NCBI GenBank assembly: GCA_017437705.1
Contig: JAFRYJ010000151.1
Span: 1-8,885, forward strand
Length of the DNA stretch: 8,885 bases
From: Lachnospiraceae bacterium
GTDB taxonomy: Bacteria > Bacillota_A > Clostridia > Lachnospirales > Lachnospiraceae
Reading direction: 5' to 3'
The position numbers were made by a program, and so were the translations under genes. Position 1 is the stretch's first letter. The number at the start of each line of letters is the position of its first letter. Under the pieces are notes generated by a model, which saw nothing but the letters and a program-made list of their open reading frames with translations, was not told the origin of the DNA and did no database searches. This document shows positions 5,459-8,885 of the stretch, one piece after another.

Positions 5459-6136
5459 TCAGATATCCGGTATCTGCCAGTCGATGGGCTCAGCCCCGTG
5501 CTGCATTAAAAAATCGTTCGCCTGGCTGAAGTGCCTGCAGCCGAAAAAACCTCTGTACGCTGACAGCGGGCTGGGATGGGGAGCCGTCAGCACCAGATGC
5601 TTCGTGTTTGTCAGCATGCTTCTTTTGCTTATGGCGTTCCTGCCCCAGAGCATGAAGACCACGGGACGATCCACATCATTGACCGCCCTAATGATGGCGT
5701 CGGTGAATTCCTCCCATCCATGGCCGGCATGGGAATTTGCCCTGTGAGCCCTTACCGTAAGCACCGTATTCAGAAGCAGAACTCCCTCGTCGGCCCATTT
5801 TTTCAGATAACCGTTATTGGGGATCTTCAGCCCCAGATCGTCATGGAGCTCCTTATAGATATTCTCCAGAGACGGCGGGATCTCCTTCTGGGAAGGCGGC
5901 ACGGAAAAGCAGAGCCCGTGAGCCTGGTTCACGTTATGATAGGGATCCTGTCCCAGTATCACCGCCTTTACCTTCGAAAGAGGCGTCAGGTGCAGCGCAT
6001 TGAAAAGATCCTCCTTCGGCGGGTAAATGGTATACCGTCTGTATTCATCCGCAACGAATCCGTACAGATCCCTGTAATAGGGCTTCCTGAATTCCTCCTG
6101 AAGGACGGGAAGCCAGTCATTTGATATCGCAGGCAT
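5459..6136 (-). CDS. ung: Uracil-DNA glycosylase, family 1
   Basis: 225 residues, the normal length for family 1 UDG, which removes uracil from DNA (deaminated cytosine or misincorporated dUMP) as the first step of base excision repair. The catalytic water-activating motif GQDPYH is at 62-67 with D64. F77 (in GLCFSVP) stacks on uracil, N123 (in LLNTVLTV) recognises it, and HPSPLS (187-192) supplies H187 and the minor-groove loop; the numbering happens to equal that of the E. coli enzyme at D64, F77, N123 and H187. ATG at 6134-6136 lies 3 bases after the stop codon of the pepP-type gene, with GGAG inside that gene's end, so the two are co-transcribed and probably translationally coupled. All key residues are present. 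Confidence 0.97.
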   Translation of the reverse strand: MPAISNDWLPVLQEEFRKPYYRDLYGFVADEYRRYTIYPPKEDLFNALHLTPLSKVKAVILGQDPYHNVNQAHGLCFSVPPSQKEIPPSLENIYKELHDDLGLKIPNNGYLKKWADEGVLLLNTVLTVRAHRANSHAGHGWEEFTDAIIRAVNDVDRPVVFMLWGRNAISKRSMLTNTKHLVLTAPHPSPLSAYRGFFGCRHFSQANDFLMQHGAEPIDWQIPDI

Positions 6137-6139
6137 TAT

Positions 6140-7939
6140 TTAGAACTCCGTCTGGCTCTTAAGCCACTCTCTTTCGTCGTCGTTTAATCTGTCTTTAAGG
6201 GCTTCATATACGGTATTCTGATAATCCCTGAGCATCCTGAGGTCGTCGGAATTCAGCATGTCAAGATCAACCAGATCCATATCCATGGGCGCCATCGTAA
6301 GGCATCTGAAGCCCAGCATGTCGCCGAACAGGCCGTCGCCGCATTTGACGCAGAGGAGCTGGTTCTCGATCCTGATGCCGTACTCCCCGTCGATATAGAT
6401 ACCGGGTTCATCCGATACTACCGCGCCGGCCTTGAATGTCCACGCATCCTCCGTCGGAGGACCGGGAATCCTTACGGGATCCTCGTGAACGCCCAGGCAG
6501 AAGCCTATGCCGTGGCCGGTGCCGTGCATGTAATCGCAGTTGATGGCCCATACCGGAGACCTTACGATGCCGTCAAGCAGGCTTCCCGGCGTTCCCTCGG
6601 GGAACTTTGCGTTCATAAGCCGGAGTGTGCCCTGCATGACTGCGGTGTAATGCTTCTTCATTTCAGGCGTCACCTCGCCCATGGCGAAGGTCCTGGTAAC
6701 ATCCGTGGTGCCTCTTAAATACTGTCCGCCGGAATCGATAAGGAGCATGCTCCTCTTTTCGATGGTCACATCAGTCTCCGGCGTGGCGCCGTAATGGATG
6801 ATGGCACCATGATCCGCAAATCCGCAGATGGAATCGAAGGACAGCTCGAAAAGATCCGGCGTCTGCCTTCTGAAAGCCTCCAGCTTATCCGCCGCGGAGA
6901 TCTCCGTCTCCACGTTGTCGGTGTGCTTCATGTAATAAATGAACTTAGTGAGGGCGGCTCCGTCATCCACATGGCAGGATATAAGATTCTCCGCCTCAGT
7001 ATCGTTCTTGATAGCCTTGAACTCCGTGATGTCGCTCTTCCTGAATTCCACCTCCCCGGTCTCCTTCAGCAGGCGGTACAGCTTGTAATTTGCATAAAGC
7101 TTATCCACAACGGCACGTCCGGGCAGGCCTGCAATGTCTTTATAGAAATCATCATAGGGCCTTACTTCCGCTCCCAGACCTGAAAGATACGTCCTGATGT
7201 CATCGTTTCCCTCAGGCAGGTCCGTATAGACTAAAGCCTTCTCCTTGTCCAGCACGGTGAATGCCAGCTTGACCGGAGTGTAGAGAACATCATCGGCCCT
7301 TATGTTGAAAAGCCACGCCGTCTCCGGAAGATCGCAGACCACCAGCGTCTCGCCGTCCTTCAGTGTATCCCTTACCCTTTTAATCTTTGACGACGCGTCC
7401 TCGCCTGTATACTCGTTTCCCAATACCCATACGCGGCTTTCGGGCTTTCCGGGTCTGTCCTCCCAGACAAGGTCCACCAGATCGTCCCTGTAGAGGAGCT
7501 CCGCGCCGCACTCTGCAAGGCTCTCCTCCAGGCTGATGCCGTAGTCCGCGCTTATCATGTTTCCGGGAACGCCCACCTTAACGTCCGTCTCTCCGTCATC
7601 CTTCGCCTTTTGAACCGCGTCCGTCAGATATTCCTTTATCGTGGCAACGCCCTTCCTGCCGGCCTTAAAGAGCTCGATGCATGTGCCCTTCAGCTGTTCT
7701 CCCGCCTGAAGATGATACCTTCCGTCGGTCCAGAGACCGGCCTTATCCGAAGTCACCACCAGCGTGCCGGCGGATCCGGTGAATCCGGACATATATTTCC
7801 TTTCCATAAAATGGTCGCAGAGGTATTCACACATGTGGTCGTCCCCTGTGGGGATGATGTATGCCAGAACGCCCCTGTCCTTCATTACTTTTCTTAACGC
7901 TTCGATCCTCTGATCGATGATACCCTTTTCCATTTGCAT
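6140..7939 (-). CDS. Xaa-Pro aminopeptidase, three-domain M24B type
   Basis: 599 residues. This is the long form of aminopeptidase P: two creatinase-like N-terminal domains (about 8-150 and 165-305), an M24 pita-bread catalytic domain (about 315-535) and a C-terminal tail as in eukaryotic APP1-like enzymes. It removes N-terminal residues that precede proline. The dinuclear metal ligands are all visible: D402 (in LLIDSGG), D413 (in GTTDVTRT), H476 (in MHGTGHG), E511 (in SDEPG) and E525 (in IRIENQ). There is no signal peptide, so it is cytoplasmic. Three ATGs lie close together (7942, 7939, 7933). GAGG at 7945-7948 is only 2 bases from the first but 5 from the second, so 7939 is preferred; starting at 7942 adds one methionine. 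ung follows after 3 bases. No clear promoter is visible just upstream. Confidence 0.94.
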   Translation of the reverse strand: MQMEKGIIDQRIEALRKVMKDRGVLAYIIPTGDDHMCEYLCDHFMERKYMSGFTGSAGTLVVTSDKAGLWTDGRYHLQAGEQLKGTCIELFKAGRKGVATIKEYLTDAVQKAKDDGETDVKVGVPGNMISADYGISLEESLAECGAELLYRDDLVDLVWEDRPGKPESRVWVLGNEYTGEDASSKIKRVRDTLKDGETLVVCDLPETAWLFNIRADDVLYTPVKLAFTVLDKEKALVYTDLPEGNDDIRTYLSGLGAEVRPYDDFYKDIAGLPGRAVVDKLYANYKLYRLLKETGEVEFRKSDITEFKAIKNDTEAENLISCHVDDGAALTKFIYYMKHTDNVETEISAADKLEAFRRQTPDLFELSFDSICGFADHGAIIHYGATPETDVTIEKRSMLLIDSGGQYLRGTTDVTRTFAMGEVTPEMKKHYTAVMQGTLRLMNAKFPEGTPGSLLDGIVRSPVWAINCDYMHGTGHGIGFCLGVHEDPVRIPGPPTEDAWTFKAGAVVSDEPGIYIDGEYGIRIENQLLCVKCGDGLFGDMLGFRCLTMAPMDMDLVDLDMLNSDDLRMLRDYQNTVYEALKDRLNDDEREWLKSQTEF

Positions 7940-7966
7940 CATTACCTCGTTTAAGTTTATTGCATC

Positions 7967-7996
7967 TCCCGGGCCGTCATCCGGATGATCCCGGGA
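7967..7996. repeat. Nested inverted repeat upstream of the aminopeptidase gene
   Basis: TCCCGGG (7967-7973) pairs with CCCGGGA (7990-7996); between them is the perfect 12-base palindrome TCATCCGGATGA (7977-7988). TCCCGGGA is itself a palindrome. In minus-strand RNA this could form a hairpin about 20 bases before the ribosome binding site. There is no T-run, so it is not a standard terminator. Confidence 0.45.
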
Positions 7997-8010
7997 TCCG
8001 CTTCATCAAT

Positions 8011-8032
8011 TACCCGCCGTTTCCGGCGGGTA
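8011..8032 (-). repeat. GC-rich hairpin with GAAA tetraloop between the TPR and aminopeptidase genes
   Basis: TACCCGCCG (8011-8019) pairs perfectly with CGGCGGGTA (8024-8032). On the minus strand the four-base loop is GAAA, a stable GNRA tetraloop. It lies 48 bases past the TPR gene's stop and is followed by ATTGATG rather than a T-run, so it may be a weak terminator or an RNA-stabilising or processing element. With the repeat at 7967-7996 it fills most of the 141-base gap; no convincing promoter is visible. Confidence 0.55.
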
Positions 8033-8080
8033 TGATCTTACTTATTCTGCCTGCTCCCGGCCGTCAGCACCGTCATGTCG

Positions 8081-8885
8081 TTACTCCTGCATCGTCCTCA
8101 GGATCTCGTTGGCCTCGCCCACATGGCTGTTGTTGGGGAATCTCTCGATAAATTCCTCGAGATATTTCCTGGCGTTGGTCCTGTCTGCCAGCTCGTAATA
8201 CGTCATCGCCCTGTAGAATACCGCGTCGGCGTAATCCGGCGCCAGATTCAGCACCTTTCTGAAGCCGTCCAGCGCATCGGTATACAGCCCGTTTCTGTAA
8301 TTCGTAAGGGCGTCCACATACATGTTGTCGACTATGGTGTCGCGGCATTCGTTTACAAGGAATTCGTAAACATCGACGGAGGAAGTATGGTCCAGCTTGT
8401 CCCTTTCGATCTCCGAAAGGATCTCGCCTGCGCCGCGGAGGTTGCCGTTCAGGTATTCCTTCGCCGCCTGAAGCAGAAGATCGTCATTTGTACCCTCGTC
8501 GGTATAAGAGGCATACTGCTCCATCTGGGACCGCATCAGAGCCATCTCCTCCTCCATATCGCTTATGCGCGCATTCAGGTTTGCAATGGTCCTGTTCCTC
8601 GACGTGATGATGCTTGAATAATCCGCCACCGCGTTGTTGTACCGCTGCGCCTCCGTCTTTTTGATGGACGGAATAAGCAACAGCCCGATGGCCGCCGCGC
8701 CCACTATGATGCCGATCAGAAGATTTATAAGCGAGAACCTGCCCGTATTGAAGTCCGTCAGGCTGCTTTTCTGCTCACCCTGGATAACAAGGGGGTTGGG
8801 ATCCTTGATCTCAGTGAAATCCGTCTTTTTCACATCACGGCGCTTGACCTTCCTGCCGGTGGCCACCGACACGATGAAGATCACC
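8081..8885 (-). CDS. TPR and coiled-coil membrane protein (C-terminal part, cut by window edge)
   Basis: The frame is open to the right edge and begins in a basic linker (GRKVKRRDVKK), so the N-terminus lies outside; a GTG at 8882-8884 is unlikely to be the true start. Visible order, counted from that GTG: a basic linker, one membrane segment (about 51-71, INLLIGIIVGAAAIGLLLI), a coiled coil (about 82-125), a degenerate TPR-like helical pair (about 135-165) and two better TPRs (about 188-218 and 219-253, with NYRNGLYTDALDGFRKVL and YYELADRTNARKYLEEF). From memory, Lachnospiraceae encode a similar protein with an N-terminal zinc ribbon and TPRs before the membrane segment; this may be its C-terminal half (inference). 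TPRs bind other proteins; partner and role are unknown. Basic residues before the helix suggest that the C-terminal coiled coil and TPRs face outside the membrane. Confidence 0.85.
   Translation of the reverse strand, partial: VIFIVSVATGRKVKRRDVKKTDFTEIKDPNPLVIQGEQKSSLTDFNTGRFSLINLLIGIIVGAAAIGLLLIPSIKKTEAQRYNNAVADYSSIITSRNRTIANLNARISDMEEEMALMRSQMEQYASYTDEGTNDDLLLQAAKEYLNGNLRGAGEILSEIERDKLDHTSSVDVYEFLVNECRDTIVDNMYVDALTNYRNGLYTDALDGFRKVLNLAPDYADAVFYRAMTYYELADRTNARKYLEEFIERFPNNSHVGEANEILRTMQE

Noticed and set aside
5576..6124. 182-codon plus-strand open frame opposite ung
   Set aside because: The ung motifs are complete on the other strand; the translation here has no recognisable domain.
7956..7964. 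TGCAATAAA as an extended -10 promoter for the aminopeptidase gene
   Set aside because: Transcription would start about at the ribosome binding site, and there is no -35 box.
8038..8076. 12-codon minus-strand open frame (MTVLTAGSRQNK) just after the TPR gene
   Set aside because: Too short, no convincing ribosome binding site and no sign of a leader peptide.
8075..8617. 180-codon plus-strand open frame opposite the TPR gene
   Set aside because: Antisense shadow of a well-supported gene with clear membrane, coiled-coil and TPR pattern.
1..8885. CRISPR arrays, tRNA or rRNA genes, insertion sequences, phage or defence genes
   Set aside because: Read for on both strands; no regularly spaced repeats, transposase, integrase or RNA gene signatures were seen.

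Overview
The window looks like a chromosomal piece from a Gram-positive anaerobe of the class Clostridia, most likely the family Lachnospiraceae. The reasons are strong AGGAGG-type ribosome binding sites with several non-ATG starts, a CIRCE element in front of hrcA, a DUF6142-like membrane protein, a three-domain ~600-residue Xaa-Pro aminopeptidase, a VanZ-like protein and a TPR membrane protein of a type I remember from Lachnospiraceae. Base composition looks even (about half G+C). The genus cannot be settled from this sequence.

Layout, left to right. (a) 1-96, minus: the first 32 codons of hrcA, the heat-shock repressor; the rest lies beyond the left edge. Its leader carries a perfect CIRCE operator (116-142). 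Its promoter (156-184) has a 24-bp perfect palindrome lying across it. (b) 223-1887, minus: a tight three-gene operon, read vanZ-like, then DUF6142-like membrane protein, then a protein resembling the non-catalytic front part of Lachnospiraceae M29 aminopeptidases without the peptidase part. (c) 1888-2115: divergent promoter region. (d) 2116-3102, plus: a calcium/sodium antiporter of the YrbG type, the only plus-strand gene. Its end overlaps the end of (e) 3095-4036, minus, a D-2-hydroxyacid dehydrogenase. (f) 4234-5220, minus: a membrane-anchored XRE-type regulator followed by a strong terminator. (g) 5459-7939, minus: pepP-type aminopeptidase followed three bases later by ung (uracil-DNA glycosylase), a two-gene unit. 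(h) 8081-8885, minus: the C-terminal part of a TPR/coiled-coil membrane protein running off the right edge.

Most of this is ordinary housekeeping and membrane gene content. I see no defence island, mobile element, phage, CRISPR array, tRNA or rRNA. The parts worth a second look are mainly regulatory: the extra palindrome over the hrcA promoter, the repeated CGGTTGC sites around the regulator gene's own promoter, a dyad centred near -40 at the dehydrogenase promoter, and hairpin clusters behind ung and in front of pepP. The shortened M29-like protein is the most unusual coding sequence. No gene-free stretch exceeds about 240 bases; the five intergenic gaps are described in the feature list.
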